A DNA stretch of 64,000 nucleotides from an uncultured Bacteroidota bacterium (GTDB lineage Bacteria; Bacteroidota; Bacteroidia; 2-12-FULL-35-15). Position 1 is the stretch's first letter. Every line of letters begins with the position of its first letter. The stretch spans positions 186,001-250,000 of the forward strand of contig CAINDA010000064.1 of NCBI GenBank assembly GCA_903847205.1. Direction: 5' to 3'. A program made the position numbers and the translations under genes. The notes under the pieces are model-generated. The model was not told the DNA's origin, made no database searches, and was given only the letters and a program-made list of their open reading frames with translations. Shown here piece by piece: positions 1 to 8,184 of the stretch.

Positions 1-1
1 A

Positions 2-397
2 TGGAGAGGTACTATTCCTAACCGTGGCAGCGGTGTTTTAATTTCAGGTGAACAAGGCATATCCATTGCTTATTCCATTGACAAACTGCAAGACCGTGGC
101 AAATTTTTCGTTGAAGCAGGAGACCCTATTTATACAGGGCAGGTGATTGGTGAAAACAATCGTCAGGATGATATTGTGGTGAACATCACTAAAGAAAAAA
201 AATTATCCAACATGCGTGCCTCCGGTACTGATGATAAAACACGTATTCATCCAAAAATTACTTTTTCTTTAGAAGAAGCAATGGAATATATCCAGGGTGA
301 TGAATATGTTGAGATTACTCCAAAATCAATCCGGCTGCGTAAGGTTATTTTAGATGAAACTGAACGCAAACGCCAAGAGAAAAAATTAGTATCGTAA
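2..397 (+). CDS. typA: Translational GTPase TypA/BipA, C-terminal part (truncated by window edge)
   Basis: Only the last 131 residues are present; the reading frame is open from base 2. The visible part holds the family's C-terminal signatures: IPNRGSGVLIS, then AYSIDKLQDRGKFFVEAGD, then GQVIGENNR, DDIVVNITKEKKLSNMRAS and EITPKSIRLRK. TypA is a ribosome-associated GTPase related to EF-G and LepA; the GTPase and EF-G-like domains lie outside the window. The protein ends a few residues after the conserved SIRLRK helix, as in the family, so the C-terminus looks intact. A strong hairpin follows the stop codon. Confidence 0.95.
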   Translation, partial: WRGTIPNRGSGVLISGEQGISIAYSIDKLQDRGKFFVEAGDPIYTGQVIGENNRQDDIVVNITKEKKLSNMRASGTDDKTRIHPKITFSLEEAMEYIQGDEYVEITPKSIRLRKVILDETERKRQEKKLVS

Positions 398-413
398 TTT
401 CTATTTTTTATTA

Positions 414-457
414 AAAATACGAAAGCCTGCTGCGTCTGCATCAGGCTTTTGTATTTT
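414..457 (+). terminator. Rho-independent terminator after typA
   Basis: The arms AAAATACGAAAGCCTG and CAGGCTTTTGTATTTT pair almost completely around a 12-nt loop and sit 17 nt after the typA stop codon. The A-rich and T-rich flanks could let it act in both directions. Confidence 0.8.
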
Positions 458-568
458 AATAAGTATTATCTCTGCCAGAACAATACTTCCACCAGCTTTG
501 CGTTTCATCTGTAAAAAAACTGTTGAACATAAAACAGTAAATTTATTATCCGTTCAATAATTTTAATC

Positions 569-599
569 TTGAAATGCAAAATATAAAATTTTACCTTTA
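569..599 (+). promoter_or_regulatory. Candidate Bacteroidota promoter for wecB
   Basis: A TTG at 569-571 and TACCTTTA at 592-599 (consensus -7 TAnnTTTG, one mismatch) are separated by 20 bp, the spacing usual for Bacteroidota promoters. The wecB start codon lies 38 nt downstream. Sequence match only. Confidence 0.45.
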
Positions 600-636
600 C
601 CCTTTCTGTAAGCACTAAACATTGCATTAACTGCTG

Positions 637-1785
637 ATGATTAAAATTTTAACTGTTATTGGTGCCCGTCCGCAGATTATTAAAGCTGCCGCTTTGAGCC
701 GTGCAGTAAAAAATAATTATTCAGACGATATCCGGGAAGTGATTGTTCATACCGGTCAGCACTATGACGAGAACATGTCGAAAGTTTTTTTTGATGAATT
801 GGGCATTCCAAACCCTGATTACAATTTGAATGCCGGCTCATGCAGTCACGGCAGACAAACGGCTTTAATGATTGAAGGAATTGAAGAAATTTTATTAAAA
901 GAAAAACCAAACTGCATAGTATTATACGGCGACACCAATTCAACATTAGCCGGCGCTGTTGCTGCTTCAAAAATACAGAGCCCTGTAATTCATATTGAAG
1001 CAGGGCTGCGGTCGTTCAACAAATCAATGCCGGAAGAAATTAACAGAATTTTATGCGATCATGTTTCCACACTATTATTTTCTCCGACAAAATCGGGATA
1101 CGATAATTTATTGAAAGAAGGCTTCAAGGAAAATAATCAGCCTCCTTACTCATTTAACAACCCGAAAATTTATCACTGCGGTGATGTGATGTATGATAAC
1201 AGTCTTTATTTTGGAGAAGCCGCAGAAAAAAACACAACTATTTTAAAAGATAATAACCTGCTGAAAAATGATTTTATTTTAGCTACCATCCACCGAAATA
1301 ACAATACCGACGAGCCTCTAAGGCTTAACGCCCTGTTCAAAAGTTTAAACAAAATTGCATTAGAAAATAAAATAAAAATAATTCTTCCCCTGCATCCTCG
1401 CACTGCAAAGCTGCTTCCGGTAAATCTTTCAACTGAATTGTATAATTCGATAAAAGAGAATGACTATATAAAAATTATTGCTCCTGTTTCATTTTTAGAA
1501 ATGACTGCATTGGAAAAAAATGCAGCGTTGGTAATGACTGATTCCGGCGGGGTTCAGAAGGAAGCATTTTATTTTCAAAAACCATGTATAATACTGCGTT
1601 CAGAAACAGAGTGGGTTGAATTAGTAAAATGCGGTGCAGCAAAAATTACTGATGCTGATGAAACAAAAATTATTGAAGCGTATAACTATTTTGCTGCAGC
1701 GAAAAACCTGCTATTTCCTGATTTATTCGGTGATGGCAGGGCCGCTGAATTTATATGCGGGGAAATTTTGAAATATATTAGTTAA
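637..1785 (+). CDS. wecB: UDP-N-acetylglucosamine 2-epimerase (non-hydrolysing)
   Basis: The protein is 382 residues, normal for the family. It interconverts UDP-GlcNAc and UDP-ManNAc in the cytosol, feeding ManNAc-type sugars into surface polysaccharide synthesis. Visible motifs in order are GARPQIIKAA near residue 9 (most relatives have GTRPE), VHTGQHYDENMS near 38, YGDTNSTLAGA near 97 with the catalytic-type Asp, HIEAGLRSFNKSMPEEINR at 119-137 with two conserved Glu, ATIHRNNN near 216, and MTDSGGVQKEA near 300, the nucleotide-binding part of this GT-B-like fold. The neighbours downstream are carbohydrate-modifying proteins, which supports a role in a cell-surface glycan. A 33-bp palindrome begins 11 nt after the stop codon. 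Confidence 0.92.
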   Translation: MIKILTVIGARPQIIKAAALSRAVKNNYSDDIREVIVHTGQHYDENMSKVFFDELGIPNPDYNLNAGSCSHGRQTALMIEGIEEILLKEKPNCIVLYGDTNSTLAGAVAASKIQSPVIHIEAGLRSFNKSMPEEINRILCDHVSTLLFSPTKSGYDNLLKEGFKENNQPPYSFNNPKIYHCGDVMYDNSLYFGEAAEKNTTILKDNNLLKNDFILATIHRNNNTDEPLRLNALFKSLNKIALENKIKIILPLHPRTAKLLPVNLSTELYNSIKENDYIKIIAPVSFLEMTALEKNAALVMTDSGGVQKEAFYFQKPCIILRSETEWVELVKCGAAKITDADETKIIEAYNYFAAAKNLLFPDLFGDGRAAEFICGEILKYIS

Positions 1786-1795
1786 TGATCAATTC

Positions 1796-1828
1796 AGACC
1801 TGACAGGTTTTGAAAACCTGTCAGGTCT
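1796..1828. repeat. 33-bp intergenic palindrome, copy 1
   Basis: A perfect 16-bp inverted repeat around a single G; the left arm is AGACCTGACAGGTTTT. The same element recurs at 34408, 40200 and 62735. No T-tract follows, so it is not a standard terminator. Confidence 0.9.
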
Positions 1829-1934
1829 ACATAGCAATGACGGCCTACTTAAAAAACTTATCTGCTATGCAGCAGTATTAATTTCAATAATTCAACTTTT
1901 AAAAAGAACAAATTTTTGACAAACACATATTGAT

Positions 1935-3242
1935 TTGCTTCTCATATACACACATAAAATAACCAACCGCAGCAAGTATATTTTTAACTTGATTTTTAAA
2001 GATATTGCTGGAATTAATTTTTCACTAACTACGGATATTGAAGAGTTTAAAAAATACAGCAGGCCCAAATTAAGTTATACCAACAGCCCTTTGTGCGATG
2101 AATTATTTTTTATTTCACGCAATCTGCTTTTCGAAACAGGTATAACAGAGCAGAATATTTCAGTTTTTGATTTTAATAATAACAAAGTGTTTTATGCTGT
2201 GGGAAAAGCGTCTGCACTGCCCTTTGATGCCTTTGCAGCAAGTTTTTATTTAGTGAGCCGTTACGAAGAATATCTGCCGCATATCCGCGATGAACACGAC
2301 CGGTTTGATGCAGAGAACAGTCTTGCCTTTGCAAATGGATTTTTGCAAAAACCACTGGTAAATATCTGGGCGTTATTGATCAAAGAATTAATTCAAAAAA
2401 AATATCCGACATTCATTTTTCCTGAAAAAAAATACCAATTCATTTCTACTATTGATATTGATAATGCCTATGCTTACCGTGAGAAAGGTTTTTTACGGAG
2501 CGTTGGGGGGTATTTGAAGTCCTTATCAATGCTTGATTTTTCAGAAATCTCAGAGCGCACACGCGTACTGACCGGCTTGGCGAAAGATCCTTATGATACC
2601 TACGATTTCCAATTAGAAATATTAAAAAAATATAAATTAAAGTCCATCTATTTTTTTCTTCTCGGCGATTACGGCGTTAATGATAAAAACCTGCCTATTG
2701 AAAGCAGAAAATTCCAATCACTTATTAAAATGCTGGGCGATTATGCAGAGATAGGGATTCACCCATCCTATGGCTCGAACAAAAGCAAAGAACAGTTAAA
2801 AAAAGAAGTGGAGCGTTTATCAAAAGTGTTGCACAGAGACATAACAAAAAGCCGCCAGCACTTTTTAAAATTAACCCTGCCAGAAACCTATCGCAACTTA
2901 ATTGATTTAGATATCACTGATGACTATACGATGGGATTTGCTTCACAGGTGGGGTTTAGGGCAAGTATCTGCACGCCGTTTAATTTTTACGATCTGGATT
3001 TGGAGCTCGAAACAAAGCTGAACATCCACCCCTTTGCAGTGATGGAAGGCACGCTGCGGTATTATATGAAAGTACACAGGGAAGATGCATTGCAAAAAAT
3101 AATACCGCTGATTGATGAGGTAAAAGCAGTAAATGGTGAGTTTATCAGCCTTTGGCATAACGATACGCTCAACAATAAAAAGCTCTGGGCCGGATGGCGC
3201 CAGGTTTATGAGGAGATGGTAAAATATGCAGCCGTTAATTAG
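1935..3242 (+). CDS. Polysaccharide deacetylase-like protein
   Basis: This 435-residue protein has no signal peptide. The TTG start is chosen because the stretch LLIYTHKITNRSKYIFNLIF looks like a genuine family N-terminus, and an in-frame stop lies five codons upstream. An N-terminal domain of about 150 residues precedes a NodB-like region: STIDIDNAYAY near residue 176 corresponds to the metal-binding Asp motif, and EIGIHPSYGSN near 277 replaces the usual H-x3-H, so the second metal-binding His is not obvious. The end contains SLWHNDTL. Proteins like this are common in Bacteroidota glycan loci, but their substrate is unknown to me. Catalytic deacetylation is therefore uncertain. It stands 15 nt before the next gene, in the same operon. 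Confidence 0.7.
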   Translation: MLLIYTHKITNRSKYIFNLIFKDIAGINFSLTTDIEEFKKYSRPKLSYTNSPLCDELFFISRNLLFETGITEQNISVFDFNNNKVFYAVGKASALPFDAFAASFYLVSRYEEYLPHIRDEHDRFDAENSLAFANGFLQKPLVNIWALLIKELIQKKYPTFIFPEKKYQFISTIDIDNAYAYREKGFLRSVGGYLKSLSMLDFSEISERTRVLTGLAKDPYDTYDFQLEILKKYKLKSIYFFLLGDYGVNDKNLPIESRKFQSLIKMLGDYAEIGIHPSYGSNKSKEQLKKEVERLSKVLHRDITKSRQHFLKLTLPETYRNLIDLDITDDYTMGFASQVGFRASICTPFNFYDLDLELETKLNIHPFAVMEGTLRYYMKVHREDALQKIIPLIDEVKAVNGEFISLWHNDTLNNKKLWAGWRQVYEEMVKYAAVN

Positions 3243-3257
3243 TTTATAAATAAAAAC

Positions 3258-4163
3258 ATGTCGGTAAAAATTAAAATAATTTCTCTGTTAAAAAAACACG
3301 CTCCATTTGTAATCGAATATTGCAGGGGAATTAAAAAAATATTGAAGAAAAAATCATTAGAAAAAAAACGGATCAATAATCAAATAATTACAAAGCAGCA
3401 ATTGATTTCGGATTTTAAAAAAACCGGCATTAAACGCGGTGATAATATTATTGTTCATACAAGTTTAAGTAAAATGGGGTATGTTGAACAGGGCGCTAAA
3501 ACGTTTGTTGATGCCCTGCTCGAAGTGATAGGGAAAGAAGGGACATTGCTTTGCCCTTGTTTCGCACATGATACATTCAGTAAATATTATTTGGACAATG
3601 ACCCGGTATTTGACATACTGCAGTCCCCTTCAAAAGCCGGAGCCGTTACTGAATATCTGAGAAAATTAAACGGAACCAAACGAAGCCTTCATCCAACTGA
3701 TTCAGCCTGTGCCTACGGCCCATTAGCAGATTTTTTTACCAACAGCCACTTCGGGCAGCTGACCCCCTATACGAAGTTGTCGCCCTATTATAAACTGACT
3801 GAGAAAAACGGAAAAATTTTAAATGTAGGCGTGCCTTTAAATACTTCCTGCACTAATTTACATACTTTAGAAGATGCTGTTGATTTTAAATTTCCGATCT
3901 ACTATTCAAAAATTTATGATGCAAAACTTATTGATGAAAGCGGGCAGAAACGGACGATGAAAACAAAAGTGCATGATCCCGTTTTTTCTCAAAAAAGAAA
4001 ACCAGATGAATTAATTCCTCTTTTCGAAAAAGAAGGAATATTAAAACATTATACTATCGGTGAGGCTTCTGCAACATTGATTGATGCAAAAGGACTGTTG
4101 GATGTGATGATTAAAAATTATAATGAAAGAGGAGTAACAATGTACACCCCGCATGGTGATTAG
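3258..4163 (+). CDS. AAC(3)-fold N-acetyltransferase, probably sugar-specific
   Basis: This 301-residue protein belongs to the aminoglycoside 3-N-acetyltransferase (Antibiotic_NAT) fold. The conserved acetyl-CoA region is GIKRGDNIIVHTSLSKMGYV near residues 57-76, followed by GTLLCPCF, LHPTDSACAYGP near 148 (the RHP-x-x-S motif, here with Asp before Ser) and the TPYTKLSPYYKL stretch. Family members use acetyl-CoA to acetylate an amino group. Its place between a deacetylase-like protein and another glycan gene argues for an amino-sugar substrate rather than drug resistance; this is inference from context. The N-terminal 50 residues are Lys-rich. It shares the direction and tight spacing of its neighbours. 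Confidence 0.78.
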   Translation: MSVKIKIISLLKKHAPFVIEYCRGIKKILKKKSLEKKRINNQIITKQQLISDFKKTGIKRGDNIIVHTSLSKMGYVEQGAKTFVDALLEVIGKEGTLLCPCFAHDTFSKYYLDNDPVFDILQSPSKAGAVTEYLRKLNGTKRSLHPTDSACAYGPLADFFTNSHFGQLTPYTKLSPYYKLTEKNGKILNVGVPLNTSCTNLHTLEDAVDFKFPIYYSKIYDAKLIDESGQKRTMKTKVHDPVFSQKRKPDELIPLFEKEGILKHYTIGEASATLIDAKGLLDVMIKNYNERGVTMYTPHGD

Positions 4164-4209
4164 TTTGTACAAATAATATATTTAACAATGCACGTGAATC
4201 TCTTTAAAT

Positions 4210-4217
4210 TAATTTTG
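4210..4217 (+). promoter_or_regulatory. Perfect -7 box upstream of the second deacetylase gene
   Basis: TAATTTTG matches TAnnTTTG exactly and lies 38 nt before the start codon at 4256. No clear -33 TTG was found at the usual distance, so strength is uncertain. Confidence 0.35.
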
Positions 4218-4255
4218 TTTTTTATATCTGCATAGTCAATACAATTAAATTTTAA

Positions 4256-5293
4256 ATGAATATATACATAACACTGGACTATGAAATTTACTTTGGCGAA
4301 AACCATGGTACGGTTGAGAAATGTATAATTTATCCAACTTCTGAGCTCATCCGGATTGCCGAAAAACATGATGTAAGATTTTGTTTTTTTGTTGACTGCG
4401 GCTTTATTTTAAGGCTCGATGAATTTCGAAAAAAATATCCACAACTGGAAAAAGATTATAAGCTGGTTACAGAGCAGCTGAAATATTTATCAGATACAGG
4501 ACATGACCTGCAGCTGCATATTCACCCCCATTGGGAAGACAGTTTCTATAACGGCGAACGCTGGATTATTGATGTGAAGCGTTACAAATTATCCGATTTC
4601 AGCGAAACAGAAATTTCAGATATTGTTTTCCGATATAAAAAAACACTAACGGATTTAACAGGCAAACCTGTTTTTGCATATCGCGCAGGAGGCTGGTGTT
4701 TACAGCCATTCAGCAAGCTTAAGAAAGCATTTATGGAAAACAATATTACTTTAGACAGCAGCGTTTTTAGAAACGGTTTTTACGTTTCCGAAAATTATGA
4801 CTATGATTTCCGCGGGGCGCCTGATAAAGATATTTATCATTTTGAAGATGAGCCTGCCGCCGAAAATGCAGCAGGTCACTTTACGGAATTACCGATCAGC
4901 GCTATCCGAAATTCACCTTTGTTTTTTTGGAAATTATTTCTGCTTGGTCGAAAAGATCCATACCTGCATAAGCCTTTGGGCGATGGAAGAGCAATACCTG
5001 CACCAGGCCAGCGAAAAAAAATGCTTACAGAATACACCAACTGCACAGTTTGTATAGACGGCTATAATGCACATCTTCTGCAAAAAGCTTTGAAAGCGCA
5101 GCAGAAAAAGAAGTTTGACAACATGGTTGTAATAGGCCATCCAAAAGCATTGTCGCGCTATTCAATCCAGAAGTTAGAAGAATTTGTAACCAAGAATAAA
5201 CTAGCGCATAATTTTACAACTTACGCTGAACAGTTCAATCCTGCAACAGGAACAAAAGTTCTGTTAAACAAAAAAAAGCTTAAAAATTTTTAA
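4256..5293 (+). CDS. Polysaccharide deacetylase family protein
   Basis: A 345-residue cytosolic protein with a NodB-like layout. YITLDYEIYFGEN at the N-terminus supplies a T-x-D-x-E version of motif 1. HDLQLHIHPHWED near residue 83 supplies two metal-ligand-type His. AYRAGGWCLQPF near 141 corresponds to motif 3 with its Arg. Deacetylases of this type remove acyl groups from N-acetylated sugars. It differs from the protein at 1935, which lacks the complete His motif, so this is the better candidate for an active enzyme. The stop codon overlaps the next start by one base (TAATG), suggesting translational coupling. Confidence 0.75.
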   Translation: MNIYITLDYEIYFGENHGTVEKCIIYPTSELIRIAEKHDVRFCFFVDCGFILRLDEFRKKYPQLEKDYKLVTEQLKYLSDTGHDLQLHIHPHWEDSFYNGERWIIDVKRYKLSDFSETEISDIVFRYKKTLTDLTGKPVFAYRAGGWCLQPFSKLKKAFMENNITLDSSVFRNGFYVSENYDYDFRGAPDKDIYHFEDEPAAENAAGHFTELPISAIRNSPLFFWKLFLLGRKDPYLHKPLGDGRAIPAPGQRKKMLTEYTNCTVCIDGYNAHLLQKALKAQQKKKFDNMVVIGHPKALSRYSIQKLEEFVTKNKLAHNFTTYAEQFNPATGTKVLLNKKKLKNF

Positions 5294-6213
5294 TGATAAA
5301 CTTTATACAGCATAAAAATATTGACAGGCAGAAGTGGGATGACTGTATCAACAAAAGTTCCAATGCCTGCATATTTGTTTATTCATGGTACTTAGATGCA
5401 GTCTGCGAAAATTGGACGGCACTTATTTTGAATGATTACGAAGCAGTATTCCCTCTTGCATCAAAATCAAAATACGGTATTAATTATTTACACCAGCCTT
5501 TTTTTACACGTTATTTCGGTGTGTTTTCCAAAGTAAAACCGACCGATAAATTAACAGCGGTGTTTTTAAATGCAATCCCCGAAAAGTTCAAATACATTGA
5601 GTTTTGCCTGCATGAAACAAATAATTTTGACGGCAGCGGCTATTCAAAAACAGAACGCGTTTATCAATCTCTGGATTTAAATGCTCCTTATCAAACATTG
5701 TACAAAGGATATTCTGATAACGCCAAACGAAGTATTAAAAAAGCGGTTAAAGCTGGGCTTGTTATAAAGCCGGCTGTTAATCCCGAAGTTGTTGTTAACC
5801 TTTTTAAATCTACAAAAGGAAAGGAATTAGAGGTATTTAAAGCCGAGGACTATAAATCACTCGCGGCATTAATGGATGCGTGTATTAAGCAAAACAAGGC
5901 AGAATCCATTGCAGTATATGATAAAGAAAAGAATCTTTGTGCAGCCGGATTTTTCATGAAAAGTAATGATCGTTTTGTTTTTTTAAAAAGCGGAGTAACG
6001 GATTACGGCAAAGCCAATGGAGCTATGCATTTTTTATTCGACACCTTTATTAAGCAGCATGCCGAAACGGCTGAAGTCTTAGATTTCGGGGGGTCATCGG
6101 TTGAATCAGTTGCCCGTTTTTATAAAAATTTCGGAACAAAAGATTGCTTATATTTACAACTGAAAAAAAATTCCTTATCACGCATTTTAAAATGGGTCAG
6201 CAGCAAGTCGTAA
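5293..6213 (+). CDS. FemAB/GNAT-like acyltransferase domain protein
   Basis: 306 residues. The N-terminal half has the ACIFVYSWYLDAVCENW type of motif found in Bacteroidota proteins related to FemAB and GNAT. The second half holds a GNAT-like core: YSDNAKRSIKKAVKAG near residue 141, ESIAVYDKEKNLCAAGFFM near 198, and DFGGSSVESVARFYKNFG near 273. FemAB-like proteins transfer aminoacyl or acyl groups onto cell-wall or lipid acceptors; the substrate here is unknown. The one-base overlap with the preceding deacetylase makes co-translation likely and suggests they modify the same glycan or glycolipid. Confidence 0.65.
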   Translation: MINFIQHKNIDRQKWDDCINKSSNACIFVYSWYLDAVCENWTALILNDYEAVFPLASKSKYGINYLHQPFFTRYFGVFSKVKPTDKLTAVFLNAIPEKFKYIEFCLHETNNFDGSGYSKTERVYQSLDLNAPYQTLYKGYSDNAKRSIKKAVKAGLVIKPAVNPEVVVNLFKSTKGKELEVFKAEDYKSLAALMDACIKQNKAESIAVYDKEKNLCAAGFFMKSNDRFVFLKSGVTDYGKANGAMHFLFDTFIKQHAETAEVLDFGGSSVESVARFYKNFGTKDCLYLQLKKNSLSRILKWVSSKS

Positions 6214-6232
6214 TTTAAAAAATCAAATCAGT

Positions 6233-6880
6233 ATGGTACACATTATTGGGAGTCATAATTCGATATTCAACCAGTTTATTTCTGAAATCAGGGATGAGAA
6301 AATTCAGAAAGATCCTATGCGTTTCCGCAGAAACATTGAACGCATGGGCGAAATAATCAGTTATGAAGTCAGTAAAATGCTAACATACGAAACACGTGAA
6401 GTAGTTACATCACTTGGTATGGCCAATGTTTCAGTGTTAAAAGAACAGCCTGTTATTGCAAGTATTTTAAGAGCAGGTCTTCCCCTGCACATGGGGGTTT
6501 TAAATTATTTCGACAGAGCTGAAAATGCTTTTATATCGGCCTATCGCAAACATCATAATAACGGCACATTTGATATTCAATTAGAATACCTTGCCAGTCC
6601 TGACCTTAACGGCAAAGATTTAATTTTGTGCGACCCTATGCTTGCAACCGGAGCCTCATTAGTGCTTACCTACAATGCCTTACTTCACCGCGGGAAGCCT
6701 CGTCATACATACATCATTACTCTTATTGCCAGTGCCGCCGGGCTTGAATACGCAAAAAGAAATCTGCCTGAAAATGTTTCTATTTGGTGCGGAGCTGTTG
6801 ACGAAGAATTAACTGCAAAAGCATACATCGTTCCAGGCTTAGGCGATGCCGGAGATCTGGCTTATGGTAATAAGATGTAA
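6233..6880 (+). CDS. upp: Uracil phosphoribosyltransferase
   Basis: 215 residues. It salvages uracil to UMP using PRPP. Recognisable elements are ASILRAGLPLHMGVLNYF near residue 78, the PRPP-binding LILCDPMLATGASLVLTYNALL near 130, and the uracil-binding C-terminus GAVDEELTAKAYIVPGLGDAGD. The length matches the family. It is 20 nt after the glycan cluster and 8 nt before the next gene, and it probably forms a separate salvage unit with the YjjG-like phosphatase two genes on. Confidence 0.95.
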   Translation: MVHIIGSHNSIFNQFISEIRDEKIQKDPMRFRRNIERMGEIISYEVSKMLTYETREVVTSLGMANVSVLKEQPVIASILRAGLPLHMGVLNYFDRAENAFISAYRKHHNNGTFDIQLEYLASPDLNGKDLILCDPMLATGASLVLTYNALLHRGKPRHTYIITLIASAAGLEYAKRNLPENVSIWCGAVDEELTAKAYIVPGLGDAGDLAYGNKM

Positions 6881-6888
6881 TTTATTAA

Positions 6889-7347
6889 ATGGAATCAGTA
6901 ATAGAAATTGCAAGTGTTTTTTTGCTGAGCACCGTTAAATTTGTTTTCGGAGGACTTCCACTTGCTTTAGCCTTAGGTTTCCCATTTTTCAAAGCGGTTG
7001 TAGTTACTTCTGTCGGCGGATTCACTGGATCTGCTTTTTTTGTTTCAATAAGTGATAAGCTTGTTGACTATTTAAAAAAGCGGAAGCATCAAAAACTAAT
7101 TGAAAATCACACTCCAAACCCTGTTCCCAAAAAAATATTCACCCGAAGAAATAAAATTATTGTGCGTGTGAAGCACCGGTTTGGATTAGCAGGCATTGCC
7201 CTTCTGACTCCTTTATTATTTTCTATCCCTATCGGCTGTTTCATCGCAGTCCGTTATTTTAAAAATAAGCAGCAGATATTAATTTACATGTTTGTGGCAG
7301 TTCTTTTTTGGTCGGTTGTCGGATCCTCATTTAAATTATTATTTTAA
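6889..7347 (+). CDS. Small membrane protein of unknown function
   Basis: 152 residues, with hydrophobic segments at roughly 5-30, 33-55, 97-120 and 128-150 separated by a basic stretch (KKRKHQKLIENH, then RRNKIIVRVKHRF). The FGLAGIALLTPLLFSIPIGC segment recalls glycine-rich re-entrant regions of DedA-like or small multidrug-export (PF06695) families, but I cannot assign it. It is packed tightly: 8 nt after upp and zero nt before the following GTG start, so it is co-transcribed with nucleotide salvage genes. No function is claimed. Confidence 0.7.
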   Translation: MESVIEIASVFLLSTVKFVFGGLPLALALGFPFFKAVVVTSVGGFTGSAFFVSISDKLVDYLKKRKHQKLIENHTPNPVPKKIFTRRNKIIVRVKHRFGLAGIALLTPLLFSIPIGCFIAVRYFKNKQQILIYMFVAVLFWSVVGSSFKLLF

Positions 7348-8043
7348 GTGAAAAACTACGGGCACATTTTTTTTGATTTAGACAGCACACTCTGGGATTT
7401 CGAGACTAACTCCCACGAAACACTTACCCAGCTTATCGATAAATATAAACTTTGTGAAAAAGGAGTTGATTCCATCGAAGGATTTATTGCCCGTTATCTT
7501 GTGATAAACGAACGCATGTGGGAAGAATACGGCAAAGGATTGATTGATAAAAAGGCGCTGCGCTACGAACGTTTTCACGAAACACTTCTGCAGTATGAAA
7601 TTAATGATAGGAGTTTAACTGAAAATTTCGGCGATGATTACATCACAATTTCTCCCTATAAAACTAATATGTTTCCCCATTGTATTGAGGTGCTGGGCTA
7701 TCTGAAAGAAAAGTATGTACTTCACATAATAACTAATGGATTTGAAGAAGTGCAGTTTGTTAAAATTAAAAATTGCCGCATCGATCATTATTTTGATCAG
7801 ATAATTACTTCTGAACGTTCTGGATTTAAAAAACCGGATATCCGGATTTTTAAATTCTCCTTGAACGCCGCAACTGCTGATGCCTCAAAAAGTTTAATGA
7901 TCGGCGACAGCCTTGATGCAGATATTATAGGCGCACGCAATGCCGGAATAGACCAGGTTTACTTTAATCCAAACGGAGCTCCCCATGAAGAAAAAATCAC
8001 CTGCGAAATAAAAAGCCTGAAAGAATTAATCAGCCTTCTTTAA
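7348..8043 (+). CDS. HAD phosphatase, YjjG-type pyrimidine nucleotidase
   Basis: 231 residues beginning with GTG, directly abutting the stop of the preceding gene. HAD motif I is FFDLDSTLWDFE, with nucleophile and acid Asp and the D-x-D-S-T-L-W-D-F form typical of the YjjG subfamily. Motif II lies in HIITNGFEE. The motif III Lys is in SGFKKPDIRIF, and motif IV is MIGDSLDADIIGARNAG. YjjG enzymes dephosphorylate non-canonical pyrimidine nucleotides such as 5-substituted dUMP. Co-transcription with upp fits pyrimidine housekeeping. The exact substrate is inferred from subfamily resemblance. Confidence 0.85.
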   Translation: MKNYGHIFFDLDSTLWDFETNSHETLTQLIDKYKLCEKGVDSIEGFIARYLVINERMWEEYGKGLIDKKALRYERFHETLLQYEINDRSLTENFGDDYITISPYKTNMFPHCIEVLGYLKEKYVLHIITNGFEEVQFVKIKNCRIDHYFDQIITSERSGFKKPDIRIFKFSLNAATADASKSLMIGDSLDADIIGARNAGIDQVYFNPNGAPHEEKITCEIKSLKELISLL

Positions 8044-8184
8044 AAAAAAAGTACATCCTCAGGCATACTGCCGCAAACTTTAAAGAAACAATAACATTGG
8101 ATACTGTGTTTGTATTGATATTTCACTAAATTCGCAACTCATTTACTCAAAACAGATTTTTGCATAACCTTAAAAAAGATAAAA

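Noticed and set aside
1796-1828. Rho-independent terminator after wecB
   Set aside because: The palindrome lacks a T-tract and the same element occurs inside an operon at 62735, so termination is not its general role.
3258-4163. Aminoglycoside resistance gene
   Set aside because: The fold matches AAC(3), but neighbours are glycan genes, and the key motif has Asp where resistance enzymes usually have another residue; no mobile element is near.
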